Shown here piece by piece: positions 47,974-57,786 of a stretch of DNA of 64,000 bases. The position numbers were made by a program, and so were the translations under genes. The notes beneath the pieces were generated by a model. The model made no database searches, was not told where the DNA came from, and saw nothing but the letters and a program-made list of their open reading frames with translations. Within the stretch, counting starts at the first letter, position 1. Each line of letters begins with the position of its first letter. This DNA is from Cedecea davisae DSM 4568 (lineage in GTDB: Bacteria; Pseudomonadota; Gammaproteobacteria; Enterobacterales; Enterobacteriaceae), in the NCBI RefSeq assembly GCF_000412335.2, contig NZ_KE161030.1, forward strand, positions 3,836,626-3,900,625, given 5' to 3'.

Positions 47974-48585
47974 ATGGAAAGCTCAACGCTGCAAACCGCC
48001 CCAACGGTCGTTCACCCTTTATGGCTAAGGCTCTGCCACTGGCTGAATGCGCTGGCGATGCTGATTATGGTGACCAGCGGCTGGCGAATTTATAACGCTT
48101 CCCCGCTGTTTGATTTTCAGTTTGCCAACGCGCTAACGCTTGGCGGCTGGCTGGGCGGCGCGTTGCAGTGGCATTTTGCCGGGATGTGGTTATTTGCCGT
48201 CAACGGTCTGGTTTATTTGCTGTGCAATATCGCTACCGGGCGCTTCAGGCAAAAATACTGGCCCTTATCGCCCGGTGAATTATTGCGGGATATCCTGGCG
48301 GCGCTGCGCGGGAAATTAGCCCACGCCGACCTCAGCCATTACAACATGGTGCAAAAGGCCGCCTATTTATTTGTTATCGCAGATAGCCTGCTGCTGGTTA
48401 TTTCCGGTCTGGTTATCTGGAAGTCGGTGCAATTTTCACTGCTGCGGGAGTTGCTCGGGGGTTACGACAATGCGCGTTTCATCCATTTTTACGCCATGTC
48501 GGCAATGGTTGGCTTTGTGGTTATTCATCTGGTGATGGTGGCGCTGGTGCCGCGCACGTTATTAGCCATGCTTCGTGGCCGCTGA
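47974..48585 (+). CDS. Cytochrome b/b6-type membrane subunit
   Basis: A 203-residue membrane protein with four or five spans and heme histidines: RLCHWLNALAM (His22), HFAGMWLFAVNG, and RFIHFYAMSAMVGFVVIHLVMV near the end. Belongs to the Ni-hydrogenase/b561-type cytochromes. Being upstream of a Tat-exported molybdoenzyme, it is the likely quinol-side electron donor or acceptor (as MsrQ is for MsrP). It ends 10 bases before the molybdoenzyme start. Confidence 0.9.
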   Translation: MESSTLQTAPTVVHPLWLRLCHWLNALAMLIMVTSGWRIYNASPLFDFQFANALTLGGWLGGALQWHFAGMWLFAVNGLVYLLCNIATGRFRQKYWPLSPGELLRDILAALRGKLAHADLSHYNMVQKAAYLFVIADSLLLVISGLVIWKSVQFSLLRELLGGYDNARFIHFYAMSAMVGFVVIHLVMVALVPRTLLAMLRGR

Positions 48586-48595
48586 GGAAAAAAAA

Positions 48596-49357
48596 ATGAG
48601 CGATAAAAATGAATTTCTGAAAGAAGCGACGCAGCTCATTAATAAAAAACTGACTCAGGAAGGCCGCCGCCGTTTTTTAAAGCAGGGGCTGACCCTCGGC
48701 GGTATCGCCATGCTCACCGGCTGCGATATTAGCGACAACGCAGAAGTAGAAAGCTCTCTGAACAAAATTTCACGTTTTAACGACCGTATTCAGGCCTGGT
48801 TATTTAACGGCAGCCAGCTGGCTCCGGTTTATCCGGAAAGCATGATTGACCCACATTTTCCATTCAATGCCTTCTACGGCGAGGATGAAGCCCCCGATAT
48901 CAACGGCGATGATTACCGTCTTGAGCTGGCCGGGCTAATCAGCGATAAGCGCCCCTGGACGCTGGCGCAGCTTCACCAGATGGCACAGGTCAGCCAGGTT
49001 ACCCGCCATATTTGCGTCGAGGGCTGGAGCGCCATCGGCAAATGGGGCGGCGTTCCCTTCGCTCTCTTTCTGAAAGGCATTGGCGCGGACCTTAGGGCCA
49101 AATATGTCAGCTTCAAATGCGCGGATGACTATTACACCAGCATTGATATGGCGACCGCCCTGCACCCGCAAACGCTTATTGCCCTGACGTGGGACGGCAA
49201 GATATTGCCGCGCAAATACGGCTACCCGATGAAGCTGCGTATTCCAACCAAACTCGGCTACAAGAACCCGAAACATATTCAGGTTATTGAAGTCACTAAT
49301 CGCTACCCCGGCGGCTACTGGGAAGACCAGGGCTATAACTGGTTCGGCGGTAGCTAA
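48596..49357 (+). CDS. Periplasmic SUOX-fold molybdopterin oxidoreductase
   Basis: A 253-residue member of the sulfite-oxidase/YedY (MsrP) fold. Twin-arginine signal RRRFLKQG (24-31), followed by LTGC at 40-43, which could serve as a lipobox. The Mo-binding Cys is Cys140 in HICVEGWSAIG, the same motif as in MsrP. The ATG at 48596 has GAGGA before it. Probably reduces a periplasmic substrate such as methionine sulfoxide, or oxidises a small sulfur compound. The actual substrate is unknown. Confidence 0.9.
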   Translation: MSDKNEFLKEATQLINKKLTQEGRRRFLKQGLTLGGIAMLTGCDISDNAEVESSLNKISRFNDRIQAWLFNGSQLAPVYPESMIDPHFPFNAFYGEDEAPDINGDDYRLELAGLISDKRPWTLAQLHQMAQVSQVTRHICVEGWSAIGKWGGVPFALFLKGIGADLRAKYVSFKCADDYYTSIDMATALHPQTLIALTWDGKILPRKYGYPMKLRIPTKLGYKNPKHIQVIEVTNRYPGGYWEDQGYNWFGGS

Positions 49358-49395
49358 TAAGCAATGACCCCATCATCATTACAAGGAAATACATC

Positions 49396-49668
49396 ATGAA
49401 AAAGATCTACGCTGCACTGCTGTGCTCATCCATGCTGTTTGGTATTGCCGGTGCAAATGCCGCCGATTCAATGAGCAAAGATAATATGGCGAAGGACTCA
49501 ATGGGCAAAATGACCCATACCTGTAAAGGCGATATGAATAAAGACGGCATGAAAAAAGACTGCATGTCCAAAGGAAGCATGAAGAAAGACGGCATGAGCA
49601 AAGACGCTATGGGTAAAGACAGCATGGCCAAAGACGGTATGGCTAAAGACAGTATGAGCAAGAAATAA
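49396..49668 (+). CDS. Secreted pentapeptide MXKDX repeat protein
   Basis: A 90-residue protein: a 22-residue signal peptide (cleaved after GANA) and a 68-residue mature chain made of about 12 MxKDx pentapeptides. The mature part has 13 Met and 16 Lys with two Cys, and Met falls at every fifth position in the second half. The family (TIGR pentapeptide MXKDX) has no proven role. The neighbours (molybdoenzyme, cytochrome b, two-component system) suggest a methionine-rich oxidant sponge repaired by the molybdoenzyme, as for MrpX/YedY1 in Azospira. That role is inferred. Confidence 0.9.
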   Translation: MKKIYAALLCSSMLFGIAGANAADSMSKDNMAKDSMGKMTHTCKGDMNKDGMKKDCMSKGSMKKDGMSKDAMGKDSMAKDGMAKDSMSKK

Positions 49669-49710
49669 AGCACGCGCTACGCCAGTCTCACCCTCTTCTG
49701 GCGTAGCGAG

Positions 49711-50454
49711 TTATCTTCCGCCTGCGGCATCAATGAACGTCCCGGTCACGTAAGAAGCCTTACGGCTAAGCAACCATGCAATAGCCTCGGCGACTTCTTC
49801 AGGCTGCCCGCCGCGCTGCATTGGAAGCGCTGTTTTCACCCGCTCCACCCTGCCAGCTTCTCCGCCGGAGGCATGCATTTCAGTATAAATAAACCCCGGC
49901 CGCACACAGTTAACGCGGATGCCCTGCGCGGCAACTTCGACCGCCAGCCCGGTCGTCAGCGTATCTACAGCGCCTTTTGATGCCGCATAATCAACATATT
50001 CTCCAGCCGAACCTAAACGCGCCGCCGCAGAAGAAACATTAACAATCGAGCCGCCTTCTCCGCCGTGCCGGTAAGCCATGCGCTTCACCGCTTCGCGACA
50101 GCAAAGAAAATAGCCCGTCACGTTGGTTGCCATAACGCGGTTAATACGCTCGGCGGTCAAATTCTCAATGGTAGATTGCTGAAACAGGATCCCGGCATTA
50201 TTCACCAGCGCGGTTAACGGCCCGAAGGCGTTGTCTATTTCCGCAAACATAGCCATCACCTGTAGCTCGTCGGCAATGTCCGCACGCAGCGCCAGCGCTT
50301 CACCCCCATTGGCGATAATCGCATTGACCACATCGTCCGCAGCCTGCTTATTACGAAGATAGTTAACCACGACTTTATAGCCGTGCTCCGCCAGTAAAAG
50401 CGAGGTGGCTTTGCCGATACCGCGACTGCCGCCGGTCACTAAAGCTACGCCCAT
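49711..50454 (-). CDS. ygfF: YgfF, short-chain dehydrogenase/reductase
   Basis: A 247-residue classical SDR close to E. coli YgfF: cofactor motif TGGSRGIG (6-13), NNAGI, catalytic Ser in NVSSAAARLG and YxxxK (YVDYAASKG). Start set at MGVALVTGG. Binds NAD(P)H; substrate unknown. Lies between the MXKDX gene and gcvP, where E. coli has ygfF. Confidence 0.95.
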   Translation of the reverse strand: MGVALVTGGSRGIGKATSLLLAEHGYKVVVNYLRNKQAADDVVNAIIANGGEALALRADIADELQVMAMFAEIDNAFGPLTALVNNAGILFQQSTIENLTAERINRVMATNVTGYFLCCREAVKRMAYRHGGEGGSIVNVSSAAARLGSAGEYVDYAASKGAVDTLTTGLAVEVAAQGIRVNCVRPGFIYTEMHASGGEAGRVERVKTALPMQRGGQPEEVAEAIAWLLSRKASYVTGTFIDAAGGR

Positions 50455-50512
50455 TTGCCCCCCTGTAGAAAAAAGAAAGGGCACCGGAGTGCCCTTGATT
50501 CATCTGTAAAAA

Positions 50513-53386
50513 CTATTCGTATTCGCTCATCGGCACGCAGGAGCAGAACAGATTACGGTCGCCGTAAACGTCATCCAGGCGCTTAACGGTCGGCCAGTAT
50601 TTGTTGCCGTGGCCTGCCGGGAATACCGCCAGCTCGCGGGTATACGGGTGCGCCCACTCGGCAACAATTTCGTCCTGAGTGTGCGGGGCGTTCACCAGCG
50701 GGTTATCTTCCAGCGTCCACTCGCCTGCCACCACGCGATCGATTTCGCTGCGGATAGACAACATCGCGGCGATAAAGCGGTCCAGCTCGACTTTGCTTTC
50801 TGACTCGGTCGGCTCAACCATCAGCGTACCCGCAACCGGGAACGACATGGTTGGCGCGTGGAAGCCGAAGTCGATCAGGCGTTTGGCGATATCCAGCTCG
50901 CTAATACCGGTCTCTTCTTTCAGCGGGCGAATATCCAGAATGCATTCGTGAGCCACGCGGCCGTTGGCACCGGTATACAGCACCGGATAAGCCGACTTCA
51001 GGCGGGTCGCAATGTAGTTAGCGTTCAGGATAGCCACCTGGCTTGCTTTCTTCAGGCCATCCGCGCCCATCATGCGGATGTACATCCAGCTGATTGGCAG
51101 AATCGATGCGCTGCCGAACGGGGCCGCAGAAACCGCGCCCTGCTGGGTCAGCATCTCTTCAATTTGCACCACGCTGTGGCCCGGAACAAACGGAGCCAGA
51201 TGCGCCTTCACGCCGATAGGACCCATGCCTGGGCCGCCGCCGCCGTGCGGAATACAGAAGGTTTTGTGCAGGTTGAGGTGCGAAACGTCCGCGCCGATGT
51301 AGCCCGGAGAGGTGATCCCGACCTGAGCGTTCATGTTCGCGCCGTCGAGGTAAACCTGGCCGCCGAACTGGTGAACAATCTGGCACACTTCGCGGATGGT
51401 TTCTTCGTACACGCCGTGGGTGGACGGGTAAGTCACCATGATGCAGGAAAGCGCTTCGCCCGCCTGCTCGGCTTTAGCACGCAGATCCTGCAGGTCGATA
51501 TTGCCCTGCTTGTCGCAGGCCACAACGATCACTTCCATGCCTGCCATCTGGGCGGACGCCGGGTTGGTGCCGTGTGCGGAGCTTGGGATCAGGCAGATAT
51601 TACGGCTGCCTTCGTTGCGGCTTTCGTGGTAGCGGCGGATAGCCAGCAGACCAGCGTATTCGCCCTGCGCGCCGGAGTTCGGCTGCATGCACAGCGCGTC
51701 GTAGCCGGTCAGTTTAACCAGCCAGTCGGAAAGCTGGGCGATCATCTGATGGTAGCCTTCAGCCTGGTTTGCCGGGCAGAACGGATGCAGCTCGGCGAAT
51801 TCCGGCCAGGTAATTGGGATCATTTCCGCGGCGGCGTTCAGCTTCATGGTGCAGGAGCCGAGCGGGATCATCGCCTGGTTGAGCGCCAGATCTTTACGCT
51901 CCAGAGAGTGCATATAGCGCATCATCTCCGTTTCGCTGTGGTAGCGGTTGAATACCGGGTGAGTCAGGATCTCGTCATCACGCAGCATTGGAGCCGGAAT
52001 CGAGTTGCTGTCGTTGGCAACGTCGCGATCCAGCTTGTCGATATCCAGGCCGTGAGCATCGCCCAGCAGCACGTCGAACAGCGCCGCCACGTCTTCACGG
52101 GTGGTTGATTCGTCCAGCGTGATGCCAACGGCGTTATGAATGTCGCTGCGCAGGTTGATTTCACGCGCTTCAGCGCGAGCCAGCACGGCGGCTTTGTCGG
52201 CGACTTCTACGCACAGCGTGTCGAACCAGTGTTTATGGCGCAGGACCAGGCCTTTCTGTTGCAGGCCGGCTGCCAGAATATCGGTCAGGCGGTGAATACG
52301 ACCGGCGATGCGTTTCAGGCCAGCCGGGCCGTGGAATACGGCATACAGGCTGGCAATGTTCGCCAGCAGCACCTGAGAGGTACAAATGTTGGAGTTCGCT
52401 TTCTCGCGGCGAATGTGCTGCTCGCGAGTTTGCATTGCCATACGCAGAGCGGTACGGCCAGCGGCATCGCGTGATACGCCGATAATACGGCCCGGCATGG
52501 AGCGTTTAAACTCGTCGCGCGCGCCGAAGAATGCCGCGTGCGGGCCGCCGTAGCCCATAGGCACGCCGAAGCGCTGGGCAGAGCCGAACACGATGTCCGC
52601 GCCCTGTTTGCCCGGAGCGGTCAGCATCACCAGAGTCATAAAGTCTGCCGCCACGCTAACCACAACTTTACGCTGCTTCAGCTCGGCAATCAGAGCGCTG
52701 TAGTCGTGGACTTCGCCGGTGGTGCCAACTTGCTGCAACAGCACGCCGAACACGTCCTGGTGATCCAGCACTTTAGCCGCATCATCAACGATGACGTCAA
52801 AGCCGAAGGTTTCAGCGCGGGTACGCACCACGTCCAGCGTTTGCGGATGCACGTCGGCAGCCACAAAGAAGCGGTTCGCGTTTTTCAGCTTGCTGACGCG
52901 CTTAGCCATCGCCATCGCTTCGGCGGCGGCGGTAGCTTCGTCCAGCAGCGAGGCCGAGGCGATATCCATCCCGGTTAAGTCCAGCGTCACCTGCTGGAAG
53001 TTCAGCAATGCTTCAAGACGGCCCTGGGAAACTTCCGGCTGATAAGGCGTGTAGGCGGTGTACCAGCCCGGGTTTTCCAGCATATTACGCAGAATCACCG
53101 GCGGCGTCTGAACCGCGGTATAACCCATGCCAATGTAAGTTTTGAAACGTTTATTGCGGCCTGCGATGGCTTTTAATTCAGCCAGCGCGGCGAATTCGGT
53201 AGCAGCGCTGCCAATCTGAGGCGGTTCGGCAAGCTGGATATCCTGCGGAACGATGCTGGCGATGAGCTCGTTGAGCGTCTGCGCGCCTACGGTGTCCAGC
53301 ATCTCTTGCTGCTGCTGTGCGTTCGGGCCAATGTGGCGGTCGATAAACGCTTCGTGATTCTCTAGCTGACGTAAAGACTGGGTCAT
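50513..53386 (-). CDS. gcvP: Glycine dehydrogenase (decarboxylating), P-protein
   Basis: A 957-residue P-protein, matching E. coli. It decarboxylates glycine with PLP and transfers aminomethyl to GcvH. The PLP-lysine lies in [18 protein letters not shown] (about 700-717). Last gene of the gcvTHP operon. Confidence 0.98.
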   Translation of the reverse strand: MTQSLRQLENHEAFIDRHIGPNAQQQQEMLDTVGAQTLNELIASIVPQDIQLAEPPQIGSAATEFAALAELKAIAGRNKRFKTYIGMGYTAVQTPPVILRNMLENPGWYTAYTPYQPEVSQGRLEALLNFQQVTLDLTGMDIASASLLDEATAAAEAMAMAKRVSKLKNANRFFVAADVHPQTLDVVRTRAETFGFDVIVDDAAKVLDHQDVFGVLLQQVGTTGEVHDYSALIAELKQRKVVVSVAADFMTLVMLTAPGKQGADIVFGSAQRFGVPMGYGGPHAAFFGARDEFKRSMPGRIIGVSRDAAGRTALRMAMQTREQHIRREKANSNICTSQVLLANIASLYAVFHGPAGLKRIAGRIHRLTDILAAGLQQKGLVLRHKHWFDTLCVEVADKAAVLARAEAREINLRSDIHNAVGITLDESTTREDVAALFDVLLGDAHGLDIDKLDRDVANDSNSIPAPMLRDDEILTHPVFNRYHSETEMMRYMHSLERKDLALNQAMIPLGSCTMKLNAAAEMIPITWPEFAELHPFCPANQAEGYHQMIAQLSDWLVKLTGYDALCMQPNSGAQGEYAGLLAIRRYHESRNEGSRNICLIPSSAHGTNPASAQMAGMEVIVVACDKQGNIDLQDLRAKAEQAGEALSCIMVTYPSTHGVYEETIREVCQIVHQFGGQVYLDGANMNAQVGITSPGYIGADVSHLNLHKTFCIPHGGGGPGMGPIGVKAHLAPFVPGHSVVQIEEMLTQQGAVSAAPFGSASILPISWMYIRMMGADGLKKASQVAILNANYIATRLKSAYPVLYTGANGRVAHECILDIRPLKEETGISELDIAKRLIDFGFHAPTMSFPVAGTLMVEPTESESKVELDRFIAAMLSIRSEIDRVVAGEWTLEDNPLVNAPHTQDEIVAEWAHPYTRELAVFPAGHGNKYWPTVKRLDDVYGDRNLFCSCVPMSEYE

Positions 53387-53410
53387 GAGCGGTGATTCCT
53401 GAAGTGTTTT

Positions 53411-53434
53411 CCCCTCTCCCCGAAGGAAGAGGGG
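53411..53434. terminator. GC-rich intergenic hairpin between gcvH and gcvP
   Basis: CCCCTCT and AGAGGGG pair around CCCCGAAGGA. Since it lies inside the operon it may stabilise the upstream mRNA rather than terminate. One of four related hairpins in the core part of the window. Confidence 0.4.
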
Positions 53435-53441
53435 TTAAAAA

Positions 53442-53831
53442 TTACTCGTCTTCTAACAGCGCTTCGTAAGCAGAAGCGTCCAGCAGCGCGGCAACCTGCG
53501 CTTCGTCACTGGCTTTGATTTTGAAAATCCAGCCCGCGCCGTAAGGCTCGCTGTTCACCTGCTCCGGGTTGTCGCTCAGTGCGTCGTTAACCGCAACGAT
53601 TTCGCCGCTGATTGGAGCATAAATGTCGGAGGCGGCTTTAACAGACTCGGCAACCGCGCAGTCGTCTCCTGCGGAAACGGTAGCGCCCACTTCAGGCAGG
53701 TCGATGAAGACCATGTCACCCAGCAGGCCCTGCGCATGTTCGGTGATGCCCACGGTGTAGCTACCGTCGGCTTCTTTACGCAGCCATTCGTGCTCTTTGC
53801 TGTATTTCAGTTCGTTCGGCACATTGCTCAT
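53442..53831 (-). CDS. gcvH: Glycine cleavage H-protein
   Basis: A 129-residue lipoyl carrier with the lipoylated Lys65 in [13 protein letters not shown]. Shuttles the aminomethyl group from GcvP to GcvT. Lies between gcvT and gcvP. Confidence 0.98.
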   Translation of the reverse strand: MSNVPNELKYSKEHEWLRKEADGSYTVGITEHAQGLLGDMVFIDLPEVGATVSAGDDCAVAESVKAASDIYAPISGEIVAVNDALSDNPEQVNSEPYGAGWIFKIKASDEAQVAALLDASAYEALLEDE

Positions 53832-53860
53832 TGTTCTCTCCTGATACCTGATTTTAAAAT

Positions 53861-54958
53861 TTAAAGCGCAACCGGCTTACCGGCGCGAACAAAAATAGGT
53901 TTAGTGACTTTGACCGGCATTTCGCGGTTACGGATTTGAACCACCGCCGTTTCGCCAATACCTGCCGGGACGCGGGCAAGCGCAATGCTGTAGCCAAGCG
54001 TCGGCGAGAAGGTTCCGCTGGTGATAAAGCCTTCACGGGCGTTGCCCTGAGCGTCGGTAAAGCGTACCGGCAGCTCGTTACGCAATACGCCTTTTTCGGT
54101 CATGATTAAACCGACCAGCTGCTCGGTGCCGTTTGCCTTCTGGGCTTCCAGCGCCTCGCGCCCGATAAAATCACGATCTTCCGGCTGCCAGGCAATCGTC
54201 CAGCCCATGTTGGCGGCCAGCGGAGAAACGCCTTCATCCATTTCCTGGCCGTAAAGATTCATGCCCGCCTCAAGACGCAGCGTGTCGCGCGCGCCCAGGC
54301 CGCAAGGCTTAACACCCGCTTCTACCAGGTGCGCCCAGAACTCGGCTGCTTTTTCATTTGGCAGCGCGATTTCGTAACCCGCTTCGCCGGTGTAGCCGGT
54401 GGTGGCAATAAACAAGTCGCCGGACTGCACGCCAAAGAACGGCTTCATGCTTTCCACGGCTTTACGCTGCTCTTCGCTCAACAGCGTAGCGGCTTTTGCC
54501 TTAGCATTTGGCCCCTGCACGGCAATCAGCGAGAGGTCGTCGCGCACGGTAACGGACACGCCAAACGGTTCCGCGTGCTGGTTAATCCAGGCGAGATCTT
54601 TTTCGCGGGTTGCGGAGTTCACCACCAGGCGGAAATAGTCTTCGGTCAGGAAGTAGATAATCAGGTCATCAATAACGCCGCCGGAAGCATTAAGCATTGC
54701 GGTATAGAGTGCTTTGCCCGGCTGGGTCAGCTTGGCTACGTCGTTGGCGACTAAATAACGCAAGAATTCACGGGTGCGGCTGCCGCGAAGATCGACAATG
54801 GTCATGTGGGAAACGTCGAACATACCGGCGTCGGTGCGCACGGCGTGGTGTTCATCAATTTGCGAGCCGTAGTGCAGCGGCATCATCCAACCGTGGAAAT
54901 CAACCATGCGCGCGCCGCACAGCGTATGCTGTTCAAATAAGGGGGTCTGTTGAGTCAT
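53861..54958 (-). CDS. gcvT: Aminomethyltransferase, glycine cleavage T-protein
   Basis: A 365-residue T-protein that releases ammonia and makes 5,10-methylene-THF. Motifs: [14 protein letters not shown] near the start, [20 protein letters not shown], and the [18 protein letters not shown] folate-binding segment (about 225-242). The ATG at 54958 follows GAGGA; the frame is open a little further. First gene of the gcv operon, and preceded by a PurR box. Confidence 0.97.
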   Translation of the reverse strand: MTQQTPLFEQHTLCGARMVDFHGWMMPLHYGSQIDEHHAVRTDAGMFDVSHMTIVDLRGSRTREFLRYLVANDVAKLTQPGKALYTAMLNASGGVIDDLIIYFLTEDYFRLVVNSATREKDLAWINQHAEPFGVSVTVRDDLSLIAVQGPNAKAKAATLLSEEQRKAVESMKPFFGVQSGDLFIATTGYTGEAGYEIALPNEKAAEFWAHLVEAGVKPCGLGARDTLRLEAGMNLYGQEMDEGVSPLAANMGWTIAWQPEDRDFIGREALEAQKANGTEQLVGLIMTEKGVLRNELPVRFTDAQGNAREGFITSGTFSPTLGYSIALARVPAGIGETAVVQIRNREMPVKVTKPIFVRAGKPVAL

Positions 54959-55395
54959 CTTTTCCTCTTTAACCATCTGGTTGCAAAGCGGATTTGGCTT
55001 TGCCAACCGTCAGACGAAACCCGGCACCGCCACCGTTCCCCGATAGCGACGCAAACGTTACCTTTGCCCTGAACTTACCACCGAACGGAGGCGTAAACCA
55101 TAAGCGAAAAGCGGTCATTGCATTAGCTTATGACCAAAATGGAAGAGGAAGTGTGCAGAGTTATTCACTGTAAAAATGCGATAAGCTCCACATTAACAGC
55201 AGGTATTTGAGGCGGAATTTAGCACTGGCTAACATTTACGACCATTTCAGAAACAAAATCACTACATCTCTAAAATCGTAAGATTAGAAAATGTAATCCG
55301 AGATCTGCCCTGAGATTAGAATATTTCAAACGAGGGGAAATGCTCCCTCCCCGGTCATCGGGAAGGGAAATGTGACGAGGTTATCACTTAGAGAT
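54959..55395 (-). promoter_or_regulatory. gcv operon control region with PurR box
   Basis: A 437-bp gene-free region. ACGCAAACGTTACCTT (55049-55064) matches the PurR consensus ACGCAAACGTTTxCxT; PurR represses gcv in E. coli. AT-rich segments further upstream (about 55120-55330) fit the long Lrp/GcvA region known there, but I cannot mark single sites. A CCCTCCCCGG/CGGGAAGGGA hairpin (about 55341-55368) is the likely 3' end of ubiI. No glycine riboswitch is seen. Confidence 0.7.
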
Positions 55396-56595
55396 TCAAC
55401 GTAGCCAGGAAGGCAAATCTTGCAGACCCATCGCTTGACGGATCAGCTGCGGTTTTACACCCGGCAGCGTATCGGCGAGCTTGAGGCCAATATCACGCAG
55501 CAGCTTTTTCGCCGGGTTGTTTCCGGCAAACAGATCCCGGAACCCCTGCATGCTGGCGAGCATTACAGCCGCGCTGTGCTTGCGGCTGCGCTCATAGCGG
55601 CGCAGATACAGGTGCTGCCCAAAGTCTTTCCCTTCTCGGTGCAGGCGGCGAATTTCGGCAATCAGCTCTGCTGCATCCATAAAGCCGAGGTTTACCCCCT
55701 GCCCGGCCAGCGGATGAATGGTATGCGCCGCGTCGCCAACCAGCGCGAGGCGATGCCCGGCAAAGCTGCGAGCGTAGCGGCCCGTCAGCGGGAAGACCTG
55801 ACGCTCGCTTTCGACGCTGCACAGGCCGAGGCGCATATTGAAGGCGACGGAGAGCGCCTGATTAAACTCGTCATCCGTTGCCTGCTGCATGCGTTGGGCT
55901 TCCTGCGGCGACAGCGACCAGACAATTGAGCACAGGTGCGGGTCGGACAACGGCAAAAATGCCAGGATGCCGTCGCCGTGGAACACCTGCCGCGCCACGG
56001 CCTGATGCGGCTCATGGGTGCGAATAGTGGCGACCAGCGCATGGTGGCGATAGTCCCAGAAAGTCAGCGGAATATCGGCCTTATTGCGCAGCCAGGAGTT
56101 AGCACCGTCAGCGCCGACGACCAGCCTCGCGGTAAGCATTGCGCCGTCTTTCAGGGTCAGAAACGCTTCGTTTTCGCCCCATGCGACCTGCTGAATGTCT
56201 GCCGGAGACATCAGCGTAACGTCTGAACACTGCTCCGCGCGCTGCCAAAGCGCATGGTGAATAACCGCATTCTCGATGATGTGGCCAAGATGGCTGAAGC
56301 CAAAGCTTTTATCGTCGAAGGCAATTTGCCCGAAGCTGTCCCGGTCCCAGACTTCCATCCCGTGATAGCAGCTGGCCCGCTCGAGGATCTTCGGCCAGGC
56401 GCCCAGATGAGCAAGAAGTTTTTCACTGGCCGCATTAATCGCCGACACCCGCAGCGCAGGAGCGGCATCGGGCGCAGGCGGCTGCGGAAGGTGGCTTTCG
56501 ATTACCGCGACGCGCAGGCCGCTGCCCTGAAGCCCGCAGGCTACGGCCAGCCCCACCATACCGCCGCCAACAATGGCCACATCAACGCTTTGCAA
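55396..56595 (-). CDS. ubiI: UbiI, FAD-dependent C5 hydroxylase of ubiquinone synthesis
   Basis: A 399-residue UbiH/COQ6-family flavin monooxygenase: FAD motif VGGGMVGLAVACGLQGSG (9-26), VGADGANSWLR (about 160), and LVGDAAHTIHPLAGQGVNLG (about 283-302). UbiI (formerly VisC) hydroxylates the ring at C5. Downstream partner of ubiH in one operon. Confidence 0.97.
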   Translation of the reverse strand: MQSVDVAIVGGGMVGLAVACGLQGSGLRVAVIESHLPQPPAPDAAPALRVSAINAASEKLLAHLGAWPKILERASCYHGMEVWDRDSFGQIAFDDKSFGFSHLGHIIENAVIHHALWQRAEQCSDVTLMSPADIQQVAWGENEAFLTLKDGAMLTARLVVGADGANSWLRNKADIPLTFWDYRHHALVATIRTHEPHQAVARQVFHGDGILAFLPLSDPHLCSIVWSLSPQEAQRMQQATDDEFNQALSVAFNMRLGLCSVESERQVFPLTGRYARSFAGHRLALVGDAAHTIHPLAGQGVNLGFMDAAELIAEIRRLHREGKDFGQHLYLRRYERSRKHSAAVMLASMQGFRDLFAGNNPAKKLLRDIGLKLADTLPGVKPQLIRQAMGLQDLPSWLR

Positions 56596-56607
56596 ATTGA
56601 CTCTCCT

Positions 56608-57786
56608 TTAACGCGCAACCCAGCCAAGGGTGCGCTGAGCCAGCACGTCTCGTGCCGGAGTAAAATGTTCCATCGCCATCAGGCCGAGATTTCGGCCAAC
56701 AACCAGCGGCGCCCAGCGGTTCGCAAAAAGCTGAACCAGCCCGTCGGTCACGCCGATAGTTGCCGCTTTATCCGCAGCCCTGCGCTGCTGCCAGCCGGTA
56801 AGCACCTCAAAACTACCAACGTCCTGAGCGGCTACGTGTGCCGCCGTCAGTTCCTCCGCCAGCGACATCACGTCGCGCAGGCCGAGGTTGAACCCCTGTC
56901 CGGCAATCGGGTGCAGCGTTTGTGCGGCGTTGCCGACCAGCGCAAGACGATGAGAGACCGACTGAGAAGCCGTAGTCAGCGCCAGCGGATAGTGATGGCG
57001 CGCGCCAGCATGGGTTATACGGCCCAGCCGCCAGCCGAAGGCCCGCTGTAGCTGTTGGCAAAATTCGGCCTCGCTCCAGCTTTCTACTTCGGCTCGCGCT
57101 TCAAGCGCATGGCACCAGACCAGCGAGCAACGCCCGTCGGACATCGGCAGCATCGCCAGCGGCCCGTGTTCGGTAAAACGCTCAAAAGCACGGCCATTGT
57201 GCGGTTCAGAAGTGGTGATATTGGCAATCACCGCAACCTGCTGATAACTCTGCGGCTGCCAGACGATGCCGCACTGAGCTGCCAGCGCCGAGCGCGTGCC
57301 GTCGGCGGCAACCAGCAGTTGCCCGTGCAGCTCACGACCGTTGTCGAGCACCACGTTGACGCCATCCGCCTCTCGGGTAAACGACGTAACGCGCTGCGGG
57401 CAATGCAGCGTTACGCCAGCGGCCTTACGCAGCAAAGCAAATAAACGCAGCCCAACATCGTGCAGCTCTACCACCTGCCCGAGAGCGTCAATCTGATAAT
57501 CTTCCGCTTCCAGCGTGACAAAGCCCGCATGTCCTTTATCGCTAACGTGCACGGTTTTAATTGCCGTGGCACGGTCTGCGATAGCGGGCCAAATACCGAT
57601 GCGGTTTAGCTGCTGGCAGGTGCCCTGCGCCAGAGCGATGGCACGGGCGTCAAAACCAGGATGCGCGGCCGAGTCCGGCGCAACCGCTTCAATCAGGTGC
57701 ACAGGAAGCTTGCCGTTAGTCAGCCGGGAGATAGCCAGGGCGAGCGTCGCGCCCGCCATTCCACCACCCACGATAATTACGCTCAT
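56608..57786 (-). CDS. ubiH: UbiH, 2-octaprenyl-6-methoxyphenol hydroxylase
   Basis: A 392-residue relative of UbiI with GGGMAGATLALAISRL (7-22), VAADGTRSALAAQ and ALVGNAAQTLHPIAGQGFNLGL. Hydroxylates C6 of the ring in aerobic ubiquinone synthesis. Its start overlaps the pepP stop by 4 bases, so translation is coupled. Confidence 0.97.
   Translation of the reverse strand: MSVIIVGGGMAGATLALAISRLTNGKLPVHLIEAVAPDSAAHPGFDARAIALAQGTCQQLNRIGIWPAIADRATAIKTVHVSDKGHAGFVTLEAEDYQIDALGQVVELHDVGLRLFALLRKAAGVTLHCPQRVTSFTREADGVNVVLDNGRELHGQLLVAADGTRSALAAQCGIVWQPQSYQQVAVIANITTSEPHNGRAFERFTEHGPLAMLPMSDGRCSLVWCHALEARAEVESWSEAEFCQQLQRAFGWRLGRITHAGARHHYPLALTTASQSVSHRLALVGNAAQTLHPIAGQGFNLGLRDVMSLAEELTAAHVAAQDVGSFEVLTGWQQRRAADKAATIGVTDGLVQLFANRWAPLVVGRNLGLMAMEHFTPARDVLAQRTLGWVAR

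Noticed and set aside
49470..49668. Tandem DNA repeat that could suggest a CRISPR array or satellite
   Set aside because: The 15-bp period is explained by the MXKDX pentapeptide code; there are no spacers.
50858..52108. Long plus-strand open frame of 416 codons
   Set aside because: Antisense shadow of gcvP with no ribosome binding site and no recognisable domain.
54959..55395. Glycine riboswitch or gcvB sRNA upstream of gcvT
   Set aside because: No tandem aptamer core is visible, enterics control gcv by GcvA/Lrp/PurR, and gcvB lies next to gcvA elsewhere.
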